Assembly (NCBI GenBank): GCA_947501935.1
Contig: CANMXU010000008.1
Location: 62,001 to 126,000, forward strand
Reading direction: 5' to 3'
Origin: an uncultured Alteromonadaceae bacterium
GTDB lineage: Bacteria > Pseudomonadota > Gammaproteobacteria > Enterobacterales > Alteromonadaceae
Length of the DNA stretch: 64,000 nucleotides
A model generated the notes under the pieces. That model did no database searches and was not told the origin of the DNA. It worked only from the letters and a program-made list of their open reading frames with translations. How positions within the stretch are numbered: the stretch's first letter is position 1; each line of letters opens with the position of its first letter. Below, in pieces: positions 36,408-47,900 of the stretch. The position numbers were made by a program, and so were the translations under genes.

Positions 36408-37286
36408 TCATTTTTTCAATGCCATGCTTGCGGCCGTTACAGCCTGCATTACCGGCGACTCATTTAGTCCCTTCGCCACAAAAGAAAAAATTTCTTTTGG
36501 TAATTGCTTTTGCAATTGGCGAGCCTCATCTTCTGAGTTGAAACGTGAAAAAATACACGCCCCTGTTCCGGTCATTTGAGACGGCGCGTATTCTATCAAC
36601 CAAGCAAGTAGCTTGGCAACCTCAGGGTAACGTTTTATTACCATTGTTTGGCAATCATTATGGCAGTTTTCCATTACGTGGCTAAGGTCAATATCCTTTA
36701 GCGCTAGCTTAGCTGTGGCTCGCGGTAAATCGGGAGAGGTAAAAACTGCCGCAGTAGAAATACTGCAATTGGGTTTGCTAACTAAATACCAATACTCTTT
36801 TGGCGCTGCGCGGCTAAGTTTTTCACCAACTCCTTCAGCAAAGGCGGCATAGCCTCGCACGAATACGGGAACATCAGCACCTAGTGATAAACCTAATGTA
36901 GCCAGTTCGTCTATCTCCATATTTACTTCAAATAAAGTATTTAAGGCTAATAATATCGTTGCTGCATTTGATGAGCCACCACCTAAGCCGCCGCCCATAG
37001 GTAAAATTTTATTTATTTTTATATCTGCGCCAAAATTTTTGTTCGCCTGCTGCTGAATAATACGTGCAGCTTTTACAATTAAATTATCGTCATTATTAAC
37101 CCCTGATATTGGTGTTAATAAATTGATATTACCTGAATCATTTAACGAAATTTCAATGGTATCGCCATAATCAAGAAATTGAAAAAGCGTTTGCAGTTCA
37201 TGGTATCCATCGCTGCGTTGACCATTAATATGTAAAAATAAATTAAGCTTTGCCGGTGAAGGAAAGCTAAAAAAAGTTGAAGTCAC
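36408..37286 (-). CDS. ispE: 4-diphosphocytidyl-2-C-methyl-D-erythritol kinase
   Basis: GHMP kinase of the MEP isoprenoid pathway. N-terminal SPAKLNLFLHI, ATP loop PMGGGLGGGSSNA and the C-terminal TGTGACIFSRF are all present. Length 292 is normal. It sits between lolB (27 bases upstream) and prs, the usual lolB-ispE-prs order. Confidence 0.96.
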   Translation of the reverse strand: MTSTFFSFPSPAKLNLFLHINGQRSDGYHELQTLFQFLDYGDTIEISLNDSGNINLLTPISGVNNDDNLIVKAARIIQQQANKNFGADIKINKILPMGGGLGGGSSNAATILLALNTLFEVNMEIDELATLGLSLGADVPVFVRGYAAFAEGVGEKLSRAAPKEYWYLVSKPNCSISTAAVFTSPDLPRATAKLALKDIDLSHVMENCHNDCQTMVIKRYPEVAKLLAWLIEYAPSQMTGTGACIFSRFNSEDEARQLQKQLPKEIFSFVAKGLNESPVMQAVTAASMALKK

Positions 37287-37313
37287 TGAGTCGTTCTCTA
37301 TCTAATTAAGCTG

Positions 37314-37949
37314 TTAATAAACTTGCCACTGGTTAATGGCAAGCTTAATGGTGAGTTCTTGTTGTTTAATGGTAATTTTACTCGCCAGCTGGTGCTGATT
37401 TATATTCTTATAATGGCTGTAGTTAATTTGCCAGCTTCTATCTTGATAATTGCTAATTAAGCGAGTTGGCAACTTAGTATTTTGATCATATTCGATAACA
37501 TCGCTTTTTTGATAAGTTAAGCCTTTAAGCCAATAGGTTAGGGCGTCGGTTGGCAAAGTATAACCCGTTAATGAATGCAACAGCTGTGCTAGGTTAGTAC
37601 CTTGAAACGTATTACCGTCAACCTTTATGGTATGAATATTATCTTTTGACGATAAATGCAAAACGTTAATGCCAAGGTAGGTAGTTAAATCTAAACGTTG
37701 GCTGCTTGTACTGGTTAAATATTGCCAATTTATAGTCGCGCTGGTTTTTTCTTCAGGGTGAATAAAAGCAATTTTGCCAGAAATTTTCCAATCAGTTATC
37801 GCCAACATTTGTTGGTTTCGCTCAGTAACCTCTTGCGGATAGAGTATCGGTGTTTTTGAGCTATCCAATAAACTTGCACAACCATTTAATAACAGCGCTA
37901 GGGTTAACAAAAAGCTGAACTGGATGAATTTTTTATTGAGTATGGTCAA
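37314..37949 (-). CDS. lolB: Outer-membrane lipoprotein insertion protein LolB
   Basis: Outer-membrane lipoprotein that receives lipoproteins from LolA. A short signal ends in the lipobox LNGC, and the mature part has the LolB pattern (WKISGKIAFIHPEE, then the PTDALTYWLKG segment). I choose TTG 37949 (211 residues), with AAGGTG seven bases upstream; this gives a normal signal. A longer frame to ATG 38009 would put 20 odd residues before it. It is divergent from hemA, as in E. coli. Confidence 0.88.
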   Translation of the reverse strand: MTILNKKFIQFSFLLTLALLLNGCASLLDSSKTPILYPQEVTERNQQMLAITDWKISGKIAFIHPEEKTSATINWQYLTSTSSQRLDLTTYLGINVLHLSSKDNIHTIKVDGNTFQGTNLAQLLHSLTGYTLPTDALTYWLKGLTYQKSDVIEYDQNTKLPTRLISNYQDRSWQINYSHYKNINQHQLASKITIKQQELTIKLAINQWQVY

Positions 37950-38217
37950 TGAACAACACCTTAATTTAAATTTATATTGGTACACAGTAGGTAAGACTCT
38001 TTCAATCATTGCCGATATTTCGTAAAATTAACGTGAGTTTTGTCACAGATCATGATTTTTTCTTTGAGTTTGGTTGATAATACCGTTTAGAAAAAATTAA
38101 TCCTATCGTTTATCGTTAAAGTTTGCATGAAAAACGAGTAAGAAAAGCGTAGGGATATGTTCATTATTGATTTGGCAAAATTGCTTTCACTTTATTTAGG
38201 CTGAAATAGATAACTTT

Positions 38218-39492
38218 ATGTCCATTGTTGCTGTTGGTATTAATCATAAAACTGCGCCTGTCGCTGTACGGGAGAAAATTTCTTTTAGCCCTGATCTATT
38301 GACCACGGCATTACAAGAAATGCTCTCAAGCGTGCAATGTCGTGAAGCGGCTATTTTATCTACTTGCAACCGAACTGAGTTATATTTGGTGCAAGATGGT
38401 AATCTTGAAGTTACTCAAGACCGACTGGTGCGTTGGTTAGAAGCTCATCACAATGTTCCTGCCTCAATTATTGCCCCTAGCCTTTATTGGCATCAAGACC
38501 AGCAAGCCGTTAATCATATGATGCGCGTAGCTTGTGGACTAGATTCATTAGTTTTAGGTGAACCACAAATACTTGGTCAAATGAAACAAGCCTATAATCA
38601 AGCTAAAGCGGCTGGGTCTATGGCGTTAATTATGGACCGTTTATTTCAGCGTACTTTTGGGGTTGCCAAACAAGTACGAACAGAAACAGAAATTGGTGCC
38701 AGTGCTGTTTCGGTAGCTTTTGCCTCTGTTAATTTAGCCAAACATATTTTTGGCAGTCTTGATAAAGTTAAAGTTCTACTCGTTGGCGCCGGTGAAACTA
38801 TCGAGCTGGTAGCTAAACATCTTTATGAAAATAATGTCGGTAAAATTACCGTAGCAAACCGCACCATTGCCCGAGCCGAAGGCATGGCCAAACAAATTGG
38901 CGCTGACGTTATTACTCTGGCACAAATTCCTGAACACATTGCTGATGCTGATATTGTTATCAGCTCTACCGGTAGTACGTTACCTATCATCGGTAAAGGT
39001 ATGGTTGAAACTGCACTTCTACAGCGCAAACATCGCCCTATTTTTATGGTTGATTTAGCCGTACCGCGAGATATTGAAGAGCAAGTAGCCGAACTCGAAG
39101 ACGTTTTTCTCTACACAGTAGACGATTTACAAGGTATCATTGCCAAGAATCTAGAAAATCGACGTAAAGCGGCTGTACAAGCTGAAAGTATTGTAAATGT
39201 GCAGTCAGGTAGTTTTATGTCGTGGTTACGTGGTTTAAATACCCAAGACACTGTTATTGCATATCGTAAACAGTGTTTAAATAATCGAGATCAATTATTA
39301 GAAAAGGCCTTGTCGCAACTAAAATCAGACAAGTCACCTGAAGCCGTACTGGCCGAGTTAGCCACTAAGCTAACTAACAAGTTTATGCACGCCCCAACCA
39401 GCGCTTTACAATCAGCCGCGCAAGGGGGAGAGTTAGACAAATTAATCTATTTACGTGATATATTTAATCTCGAGCACAGTCAAAAAGACTAA
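38218..39492 (+). CDS. hemA: Glutamyl-tRNA reductase
   Basis: First committed enzyme of C5-pathway tetrapyrrole synthesis. N-terminal GINHKTAPVAVREK, catalytic Cys in STCNRTELY, NADPH loop LVGAGETIELVAKHL and a C-terminal dimerisation domain. Length 424 is normal. It leads the hemA-prfA-prmC-sirB2 group and supplies precursor that the nir genes would also draw on. Confidence 0.97.
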   Translation: MSIVAVGINHKTAPVAVREKISFSPDLLTTALQEMLSSVQCREAAILSTCNRTELYLVQDGNLEVTQDRLVRWLEAHHNVPASIIAPSLYWHQDQQAVNHMMRVACGLDSLVLGEPQILGQMKQAYNQAKAAGSMALIMDRLFQRTFGVAKQVRTETEIGASAVSVAFASVNLAKHIFGSLDKVKVLLVGAGETIELVAKHLYENNVGKITVANRTIARAEGMAKQIGADVITLAQIPEHIADADIVISSTGSTLPIIGKGMVETALLQRKHRPIFMVDLAVPRDIEEQVAELEDVFLYTVDDLQGIIAKNLENRRKAAVQAESIVNVQSGSFMSWLRGLNTQDTVIAYRKQCLNNRDQLLEKALSQLKSDKSPEAVLAELATKLTNKFMHAPTSALQSAAQGGELDKLIYLRDIFNLEHSQKD

Positions 39493-39523
39493 ATATATCG
39501 CTATATCGAGATAAATCGTATTC

Positions 39524-40612
39524 ATGAAAAAATCAGTATACCAAAAGCTGGAACTCATCGTTGAACGCTTTGAAGAAGTACAAGCGTTACTTTCAGACCC
39601 CGCCACTATTGCCGACCAAGATAAATTCCGAGCTTTATCAAGAGAATTTTCTCAATTAGAAGAAGTCACTCAAGCTTTTCATGCTTTTCAAGGCGCTGAA
39701 GATGATTTAGCCACAGCTGAAGAAATGCTTAAAGATGATGATCCTGACATGCGTGATATGGCGCAAGAAGAATTTAAAGCGGCCAAAAAAGCCGTAGAAG
39801 AATTATCTGACGACTTACAAATTTTACTGATCCCTAAAGATCCGAACGATGACAACAACTGTTTTGTTGAAATTCGTGCGGGTGCTGGTGGTGATGAAGC
39901 TGCAATATTTGCCGGCGATATTTTCCGTATGTACAGCCGTTATGCTGAAAAGCAGGGCTGGAAAATTGAACTGATGAATACCAACGAAAGTGAGCAGGGC
40001 GGTTATAAAGAAATCATCATGAAAGTTAATGGTGACGGCGTATACGGTCAAATGAAATTTGAGTCAGGTGGACACCGAGTACAACGGGTACCTGAAACCG
40101 AATCACAAGGTCGTGTACATACATCAGCTTGTACTGTGGTGGTTATGCCTGAAATTCCAGAGTCAGATGCCATTGAAATTAACAAAGCTGATTTAAAAGT
40201 TGATACCTTTAGAGCCTCAGGCGCAGGTGGGCAGCATGTTAACAAAACTGACTCTGCTATTCGTATTACTCATATTCCAACCGGCGTGGTGGTTGAATGT
40301 CAAGACCAACGCTCGCAGCATAAAAACCGTGCGCAAGCGATGTCGGTTCTACAAGCGCGCCTGCAACAAGCTGAAGATGAAAAGCGTCGAAGTGAGGAAG
40401 AGTCTTCTCGTCGTAGCTTAGTGGCAAGTGGCGATCGCTCTGAGCGAATTCGTACTTATAACTACCCACAAGGCCGTATGACAGATCATCGTATTAACCT
40501 GACTTTATATCGCTTAAATGAAGTATTGGAAGGTAATCTACACTTAGTGCTTGAGCCAATTTTACTTGAAAACCAAGCCGATCAATTGGCGGCATTAGCT
40601 GAACAAAATTAG
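39524..40612 (+). CDS. prfA: Peptide chain release factor 1
   Basis: Reads UAA and UAG. The GGQ motif is in [15 protein letters not shown] and the typical [16 protein letters not shown] follows. The Gln of GGQ should be methylated by the PrmC encoded next. Length 362; it starts 31 bases after hemA. Confidence 0.97.
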   Translation: MKKSVYQKLELIVERFEEVQALLSDPATIADQDKFRALSREFSQLEEVTQAFHAFQGAEDDLATAEEMLKDDDPDMRDMAQEEFKAAKKAVEELSDDLQILLIPKDPNDDNNCFVEIRAGAGGDEAAIFAGDIFRMYSRYAEKQGWKIELMNTNESEQGGYKEIIMKVNGDGVYGQMKFESGGHRVQRVPETESQGRVHTSACTVVVMPEIPESDAIEINKADLKVDTFRASGAGGQHVNKTDSAIRITHIPTGVVVECQDQRSQHKNRAQAMSVLQARLQQAEDEKRRSEEESSRRSLVASGDRSERIRTYNYPQGRMTDHRINLTLYRLNEVLEGNLHLVLEPILLENQADQLAALAEQN

Positions 40613-40638
40613 TTTGGCCATATTGGTTCTGGCAAATT

Positions 40639-41514
40639 ATGCTCGATAACTTTTCCGGTAAAAACCTAGCTCAGTTAGTTGAGTTAGGTCAGCATTACTT
40701 AGAAGATATTTCAGATAGCGCAAGACTTGATGCTCAAGTCTTGCTTTGTTTTATTCTAAATAAAGCGCCGAGCTATTTACTTACTTGGCCAGATAAAACC
40801 TTATCAGCAGAGCAAATATCACATTTCCAACAATTACTTATACGCCGTAAAAACAGTGAGCCTATTGCTTATATTACCGGCACAAAAGAATTTTGGTCAC
40901 TGATGTTTGAAGTTTCACCTGCAACTCTTATTCCCCGCCCAGATACTGAAACCTTAGTTGAACTCGTTCTTGATTTAGTCGCTAGTACCGAACATTGGCA
41001 ATGCCAGCAGCTACTTGACTTAGGTACCGGAACTGGCGCCATTGCGTTAGCACTTGCTAGTGAATTACCGCAATGGCAAGTTGATGCTATTGATTACAGT
41101 ATTGATGCGGTTACTTTGGCAAAAAGAAATGCTCAGCGTTTACAATTAAGCGGCGTTAACATTTATCAAAGTGATTGGTTTGCTCAAGTGCCTGCGAAGA
41201 AAAGCTTTGATATTATTGTTTCAAATCCGCCCTACATAGATGAAAATGACATTCACCTAAGCCAAGGCGATGTGCAATTTGAGCCTAAAAGTGCATTAGT
41301 CGCTAAGCAAAATGGTTTAGCGGATATCATTAATATTGCGACAGTAGCACGTGCTCACTTAAGCGTTAATGGTTATTTTTTTATTGAACACGGCTTTGAG
41401 CAAGGTTTAGCGGTAAGAGCTATTTTAACTGAGCTTGGTTATGAAGAGGTCCAAACCAGCCAAGACTTGTCAGGTAATGATCGTATTACTTGGGCATGTT
41501 TTAGAGATAAATAA
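40639..41514 (+). CDS. prmC: Release factor glutamine methyltransferase
   Basis: SAM-dependent N5-glutamine methyltransferase for RF1 and RF2. SAM motif LLDLGTGTGAIALAL, catalytic NPPY in VSNPPYIDENDI, and the RPDTETLVEL segment. Length 291; it lies 26 bases after prfA. Confidence 0.96.
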   Translation: MLDNFSGKNLAQLVELGQHYLEDISDSARLDAQVLLCFILNKAPSYLLTWPDKTLSAEQISHFQQLLIRRKNSEPIAYITGTKEFWSLMFEVSPATLIPRPDTETLVELVLDLVASTEHWQCQQLLDLGTGTGAIALALASELPQWQVDAIDYSIDAVTLAKRNAQRLQLSGVNIYQSDWFAQVPAKKSFDIIVSNPPYIDENDIHLSQGDVQFEPKSALVAKQNGLADIINIATVARAHLSVNGYFFIEHGFEQGLAVRAILTELGYEEVQTSQDLSGNDRITWACFRDK

Positions 41515-41573
41515 ACTTAATATACAAAAAAATATTCAAACAACAATAACAACAAACTCACAAGGAAATTTCC

Positions 41574-41939
41574 ATGTTTAAACATTTACATATGACCATA
41601 GCTTTTATCAGCGTAGCTTTATTCACCCTACGTTTTATTTGGCTATTGGCTAACTCTGAGCAATTAAATAAAAAGTGGGTAAAAGTTGCGCCACACGTAA
41701 TTGATACTTTCTTATTACTTTTAGGTGTCGCTATGGCGGTAAAATTAGTGATTAACCCACTTGAGCAATTATGGTTACTTGAAAAGCTAATTGCCGTGGT
41801 CGCTTATATTTTTACAGGTTATTACACCTTGAAATTAGCCCGTAACCGTAGCATGCAAATATTTGGTTATTTAGGCGCAATTGGCTGGGTATTGTTAATT
41901 GTTCGCATTGCTATGACTAAAGAAACCGTATTCTTTTAA
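41574..41939 (+). CDS. sirB2: SirB2 family membrane protein
   Basis: 121 residues with four hydrophobic segments and the SirB2 start (FKHLHMTIAFISVALFTLRF). Function unclear; the gene is a steady companion of prmC and kdsA in gammaproteobacteria. AAGGAAA lies just before the ATG. Confidence 0.88.
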   Translation: MFKHLHMTIAFISVALFTLRFIWLLANSEQLNKKWVKVAPHVIDTFLLLLGVAMAVKLVINPLEQLWLLEKLIAVVAYIFTGYYTLKLARNRSMQIFGYLGAIGWVLLIVRIAMTKETVFF

Positions 41940-41984
41940 TCAGGATAATACTGATAGTTAAATTACGATAAAAATAAGTTTAAG

Positions 41985-42019
41985 TTGATATGGTTATGAC
42001 GTGAATATAACCATATCAA
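41985..42019. repeat. Perfect 13-bp inverted repeat after sirB2
   Basis: TTGATATGGTTAT (41985-41997) pairs with ATAACCATATCAA (42007-42019), loop of nine bases. There is no T-run after it, so a terminator role is doubtful; it could be an operator or a transcript-stabilising hairpin. Confidence 0.7.
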
Positions 42020-42028
42020 TAGTTAAAG

Positions 42029-42061
42029 CAGTATTAAAACAGTATTAAAGCAGTATTAAAA
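42029..42061. repeat. Three-copy 11-base tandem repeat
   Basis: Three consecutive units of CAGTATTAAAA (middle copy ends in G), with a partial copy before. They lie directly upstream of the interrupted peptidase gene. Confidence 0.8.
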
Positions 42062-42109
42062 CAAAGCTACTAAGTTAAAAATATAAATCACGTTGAAAGG
42101 ATCTCAGCA

Positions 42110-44032
42110 ATGAAAAAGCTACTGATAACTTTATTGGCACTCACGCCATTTATTTCACTATTAACCTGCGCCAATCAACTCCCTGTTAAAGCCTTTGCTA
42201 GTTTGCCTGATGTCAGCAACATGCATATATCGCCAGACGGCAAAAACGTGATCTCTTTAGTGCGAGTAGAAACCCCAAAGCACTCTGGTTATTTAGTCAG
42301 TTTGCTTGATATTGAAACATTAAAAAGCACCCATCTTATTTATTCTGACAATCAAAAATTTGTTATTACCTCACTAAAATGGGCAAATAGCGATTTTGTA
42401 CTCGTGACCGCTAAGTTTCCTGCTGTGCGTTATGGCACGCCTACCACTGAAACTCGGTTAATGAAATTAAATGTTAATACCAAAGAAATGAGCTCGGTAT
42501 TATCAAAAAGCTTCTTAAAGCGATTGACTTATATTCCTAACATCATGTCGCAAGTGGTGGACGTTTTACCAGAAGATGACAACCATATTCTGATGTCTAT
42601 GGCAGGCTTTAATTCTGATGGTGATGAAGCCTTGGTTAAAGTGAGTTTAAGCCGATAAGGTCGAACTCATGTTTACCAAAAAACAAAAAATGATGTTATT
42701 GACTGGTTAGTTGATAATAAAAAGCGCCCAAGAATTGCGGTTAAAAGAGATGATACTCATTACAAAATATTAGAAAAGGATGTTGAAACTAGAGATTATC
42801 GTACCTTATGGGAATTCGAAGCCTTTAGTGAAAACCAAGTATGGCCACTTAGTTTTGGTGAAAATGATGATGTTCTCTATGTCAAAGCTTTACATCAAGG
42901 GAGAAATGCCATCTTTAAAGTTGATCTTACTGACCAAACACTCACCAAAGAGCTGGTATTTTTTAATGAAGATTATGATGTTAGTAGCTATTTACGAAAA
43001 TCGGGCTCTACAGGTGCAGTAGTCGGGGTTGGTAATACATTTTTCGATAAAAAATATAAGCACTTTCAAGACTCAATTAATGCCGCCTTACCAGATACTA
43101 ATAACTACATTATTGGCAGTAGTGCCGATGAAAACCTCTATTTATTATTATCAACTAGCGATGTTGAACCGGGCATGTACTTACTGGGTAATAGAAAAGA
43201 AAAAAGTATGAAAATTATTGCCTATAAATATCAATCATTAACACCTGATGTTCTGAATGAAAAACAAGCAATAACCTACAAAGCACGCGATGGTTTGGAA
43301 ATTGAAGGCTACTTGACCTTACCTAAAGGCAAAAGTGAAGATAAGCAAACAAAGCTACCCGCCATTATTTTTCCTCATGGCGGACCAATAAGTTTTGATG
43401 ATGATGACTTTGATTACTGGACCCAGTTTCTTGTTAGCCGCGGCTATGCGGTATTGCAAATGAATTTTCGTGGTTCGTCAGGCTACGGTTATAACTTTAT
43501 GAAACAAGGTCTAGCTAGTTGGGGGCAAGCGATGCAAGACGATGTTGAAGACGGCGCGCGTTGGTTAATTAAAGAGGGCATTGCCGATGAAAAACGCATG
43601 TGTATCGTTGGTGCCAGTTATGGTGGTTATGCGGCCTTAATGGGCACAGTGAAAACACCAGATTTATACCAATGTGCAGTCAGTTTTGCTGGCGTAACGG
43701 ATGTGGAGTATTTAGTGAAATCACATCGTAATTACACTAATTATGAAATAGTTAAAAAACAAATAGGCAATGATTACGATAAATTATGGGAAGTATCACC
43801 ACTTAAACACGCGGCGAAAATAACCAAACCAGTTTTATTGATTCATGGTAGTAAAGACCGCGTGGTAAGAGTTCATCATAGTGAAGAAATGCTTGATGAA
43901 TTAGAAGATGAAAATAAAGATGTACAGTACATTGAGCTTGATGGCGGCGATCACTACTTAAGTAATAATGAACATCGCTTAACCACCTTTAAAGCAATTG
44001 AAGCATTTTTAGCAGAACACTTAGCTGAGTAA
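42110..44032 (+). pseudogene. S9 family prolyl oligopeptidase-like gene with one in-frame stop
   Basis: One reading frame of 641 codons from ATG 42110 to TAA 44030-44032, broken only by TAA at codon 183 (42656-42658). Before it lie a signal peptide (about 1-20) and the start of a propeller (HISPDGKNVISLVR). After it the same frame runs without another stop through propeller sequence (DWLVDNKKRPRIAVKR) into a complete alpha/beta hydrolase: Ser in GASYGGYAAL, Asp in HGSKDRVV, His in DGGDHYLS. No frame shift is needed. Without readthrough, only a 182-residue exported fragment is made; a C-terminal piece could start at ATG 43175 or 43208 but would lack a signal. It separates sirB2 from sirB1, which are normally adjacent. 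Confidence 0.85.
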
Positions 44033-44168
44033 GCGACTTTTATCAAAACTAGCACTATAAAAGCAAGGCCAATAAAATAAACTCAACTTATTTGTTAGTC
44101 TTGCTTTAAAATCTTGTTAGCCGTCCCCATGTAGTTTGTTCAAGTTTTTAGTTGTTTTGTGTTATTTA

Positions 44169-44969
44169 ATGAATGAGTTGTTATTGTCTGAATTAAAATC
44201 AGATAAAAAAGATTTTCTAGCGATGCTTTCTTTGATTGAAGAGTTTATTTTTTCAATTAAAGTTGAGCCAAACCAAACTATTGAAAAAATTATCGCACAG
44301 TGCCAAGCGGAAATTGAACCAATAGCAGAAGATTTAGAAAAAGCTGAAGTGTTAATTAACACCTTATTTATTGATCACCTCTTTATTGAAAATGAGCAAG
44401 ACTTTTGGCCATCGTCGGCATTTAAATTTCACAGTAGTTTAAGTAACCGTTTTATCGAACCCACGCTGAAAAGTGCCATTTTATCTCATATCATTTCTGC
44501 ATGTGGTTTTGATGCCGATATTGTCTTTGTCCCTGAAAAAGTAATGGTTCGTATTGTTTGTGATGACATGTACGCGATTATTTTTGATCCGGTAACGGGG
44601 GAATCATTAAATGGCTACGACCTTGATATGAAGCTAGAAGAAGTAAACGCTGACCCATACAAACAAACGTTGAATAGCATTAACCAGCAAGAATTAGTGA
44701 TCCGTTATTTAACGGCATTAAAAAGCTGTTTGATCAGAGAAGCCGCTTTTGACCAAGCCTTAAAGTGTGTTGACATTATTTTGGCCATGCGTCCAGATGA
44801 CCCAATGGAGCGCAGAGACCGAGGCTTTTTACTTCATCAACTTGATTGCTTTAAAGTCGCATACGATGATTATCGTTACTTTGTTGAGCAGTGCCCGAAA
44901 GACCCTGCCGCTCAATTACTTAAAATACAACTTGATAAGATCAGTGTTGTAGAATCTGTTTTACACTAG
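44169..44969 (+). CDS. sirB1: SirB1 family protein (transglutaminase-like + TPR-like)
   Basis: 266-residue cytosolic protein of the SirB1/YchA family. An N-terminal helical part and a transglutaminase-like middle are present (HIISACGFDADIVFVPEKVMVRI matches the family, though the usual catalytic Cys pattern is not evident to me). A C-terminal TPR-like part follows (ALKCVDIILAMRPDDPMERRDRG). ATG 44169 is chosen; an in-frame TTG at 44136 would add 11 hydrophobic residues. Function unknown; the conserved place before kdsA supports the name. Confidence 0.85.
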   Translation: MNELLLSELKSDKKDFLAMLSLIEEFIFSIKVEPNQTIEKIIAQCQAEIEPIAEDLEKAEVLINTLFIDHLFIENEQDFWPSSAFKFHSSLSNRFIEPTLKSAILSHIISACGFDADIVFVPEKVMVRIVCDDMYAIIFDPVTGESLNGYDLDMKLEEVNADPYKQTLNSINQQELVIRYLTALKSCLIREAAFDQALKCVDIILAMRPDDPMERRDRGFLLHQLDCFKVAYDDYRYFVEQCPKDPAAQLLKIQLDKISVVESVLH

Positions 44970-45173
44970 GGGCAGTAAACCTTTCGATCTATTTTAATAG
45001 CCCTGTTGCCGATACACTTGCTAGCCTATAAGCTTGTTACCCATAGAGGAAACTAAGAACAGTATTAGTTTTATATAACTAAACAGCACACTGTTTACCT
45101 CGAAAAATACATTTATCCCAATAAAAATTAACCGCGAAAGGGCTAATATTTCTTTCGTTGAGAAGGTAAAAAT

Positions 45174-46436
45174 ATGCAAGAACCTGCGTTAACTCAACTT
45201 CCCCTTGTTACCAACGATGCCACCGTTTTAGGTTTATTGGCGCTTATTTTAGGTTTTGTATTTTATACATCTAATAGTGGGCATCCTTTTTGGCAAAAAT
45301 TTTATAAATATATTCCCGCACTATTAATGTGTTATTTACTGCCTTCTTTATTAAATACCTTCGGTATTGTTGATGAAAAAATTAGTAGTGTTGATGAAGT
45401 CGCAAAATATTATTTGTTACCTGCCTGTTTGGCCTTATTAACATTAAGTATTGATTTAAAGGCCATTGCTGGCCTTGGCAGTAAAGCCATTATAATGTTT
45501 TTAACCGGCACGGTTGGCGTAGTTATTGGTGGCCCTATCGCGTTACTTATCACCGCTGCTATTTGGCCTGAGCTTATTGGTGTGCAAGGGCCTGAGGCTG
45601 TTTGGAAAGGTATGGCTGCACTTGCTGGTAGTTGGATAGGCGGCGGCGCTAATATGTTGGCGATGAAAGAAATTTATGGTGCTGATGGTAAAATATTTAC
45701 CATTATGGTTACCGTTGATATTGTTGTTGCCAATCTTTGGATGGCGGTATTATTGTATTTAGCCGCAAATCATAAACGCATTGACGCTAAAAGTGGTGCA
45801 GACACTTCAGGTATTGACCGTTTGATTGACAAAGTACAAGCCTATGAGCGTAAACATTCTCGAAAACCAGAATTGAAAGATTTAATGTTAATACTGGCTG
45901 TTGGCCTAGGCGCGGCGGGTTTTGCTCATGTGGTGGCAGATATTTTAGCACCATACTTTCAAACTAATTTTCCTGAGCTCGAAAAATTTAGCCTACACAG
46001 TAAACTCTTTTGGATAATTGTCGCGGTAACAACCTTTGGTTTAGGGTTGTCTTTCACCAAAGTGAGAAATCTTGAGGCTGTTGGTGCTTCCAAAGTTGGC
46101 AGTAGCTTTTTATACATATTAGTCGCTACCATTGGCTTGCACATGGATATTACTCAGGTTGTTGAAGCACCTAAATATATATTGATTGGCTTAATTTGGA
46201 TGGCCGTTCATGTTATTTTACTGTTCATGGTTGGCAAATTTATCAAGGCGCCTATTTTTTACTTAGCGGTTGGCAGCAAAGCTAATATAGGTGGCGCTGC
46301 TTCTGCGCCTGTTATCGCTTCAGCATTTCATCCATCATTAGCGCCTGTTGGCGTATTGCTTGCGGTATTTGGTTATGCTTTAGGAACATATATGGCATGG
46401 CTATGTGGACAGTTATTGCGCATTATTGGTGCCTAG
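45174..46436 (+). CDS. DUF819 family membrane protein
   Basis: 420-residue integral membrane protein with about ten hydrophobic segments, of the DUF819 (YjcL-like) family. Recognisable pieces are GSWIGGGANMLAMKEIYG and the C-terminal GSKANIGGAASAPVIAS, both Gly-rich membrane loops as in transporters. A transport role is suggested by the fold but the substrate is unknown. GAAGG precedes the ATG. It lies between sirB1 and kdsA, where most relatives have no gene. Confidence 0.87.
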   Translation: MQEPALTQLPLVTNDATVLGLLALILGFVFYTSNSGHPFWQKFYKYIPALLMCYLLPSLLNTFGIVDEKISSVDEVAKYYLLPACLALLTLSIDLKAIAGLGSKAIIMFLTGTVGVVIGGPIALLITAAIWPELIGVQGPEAVWKGMAALAGSWIGGGANMLAMKEIYGADGKIFTIMVTVDIVVANLWMAVLLYLAANHKRIDAKSGADTSGIDRLIDKVQAYERKHSRKPELKDLMLILAVGLGAAGFAHVVADILAPYFQTNFPELEKFSLHSKLFWIIVAVTTFGLGLSFTKVRNLEAVGASKVGSSFLYILVATIGLHMDITQVVEAPKYILIGLIWMAVHVILLFMVGKFIKAPIFYLAVGSKANIGGAASAPVIASAFHPSLAPVGVLLAVFGYALGTYMAWLCGQLLRIIGA

Positions 46437-46530
46437 TCCAAAGTTAAAGGAAAAGCTGACGGCAACGTTTAAATAAAAGCTAGCAGCTAATATCAGACAA
46501 TACTAAAGCATTTGCATAAGTGCTTTATAA

Positions 46531-47403
<873 letters not shown>

Positions 47404-47516
47404 TGGGTTAACAAAATGGTGGCGTAACCAATTAGTAGTCTGCAAAAATAAAGGCGATAAAGTTATTGCTGGTTAATCAACTTAATCGTTATAAGAATCA
47501 GTAACAAAAAGGCAAT

Positions 47517-47545
47517 AAAAAAGGTGTTGAAGAACACCTTTTTTT
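47517..47545. terminator. Terminator after kdsA
   Basis: A 12-bp stem (AAAAAAGGTGTT with AACACCTTTTTT, loop GAAG). A/T flanks on both sides allow use by kdsA and by the convergent small gene at 47637. Confidence 0.9.
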
Positions 47546-47636
47546 AATTCGATAACATGCTAGCAAATAGGCTAGTAATATTCATGTTACTTCCTTTTGT
47601 TGATTAAACATTAAATAATAACAATATTTATCGTTA

Positions 47637-47900
47637 TTATTCTGAAAGTTGTGCAAGTTTAACTGATTTTTCGTTTTTATCTTTTGTCGTTGTTTGTTTT
47701 ACTAATAAGCTTTCAAAGGCTTGTGCAGGTGATTGAACACTCACTTGTTCAAGAGATAACTTAATTTCTGCTTCTGCCATAGCAACAACATTGTTTAGTT
47801 GTACTTTTTCAGCTTTAACTAATTCAACAGTTTGTGCTGAAGCTGTAGCTAAAACAAAAAAGCTGATGGCGACTAAAGAGATGCTTTTAATTAATTTCAT
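47637..47900 (-). CDS. Small exported hypothetical protein
   Basis: 87 residues with a clear signal peptide (MKLIKSISLVAISFFVLA, cleavage after ASA) and a short helical, Lys- and Glu-rich mature part of about 65 residues. AGGAA lies a few bases before the ATG. No family recognised; the small periplasmic helical type is common in Alteromonadales. Confidence 0.6.
   Translation of the reverse strand: MKLIKSISLVAISFFVLATASAQTVELVKAEKVQLNNVVAMAEAEIKLSLEQVSVQSPAQAFESLLVKQTTTKDKNEKSVKLAQLSE

Noticed and set aside
42780..43211. Two short frames in other phases inside the S9 peptidase region
   Set aside because: The original peptidase frame is open and family-like through this stretch, so these are out-of-frame shadows and not evidence for a frameshift.
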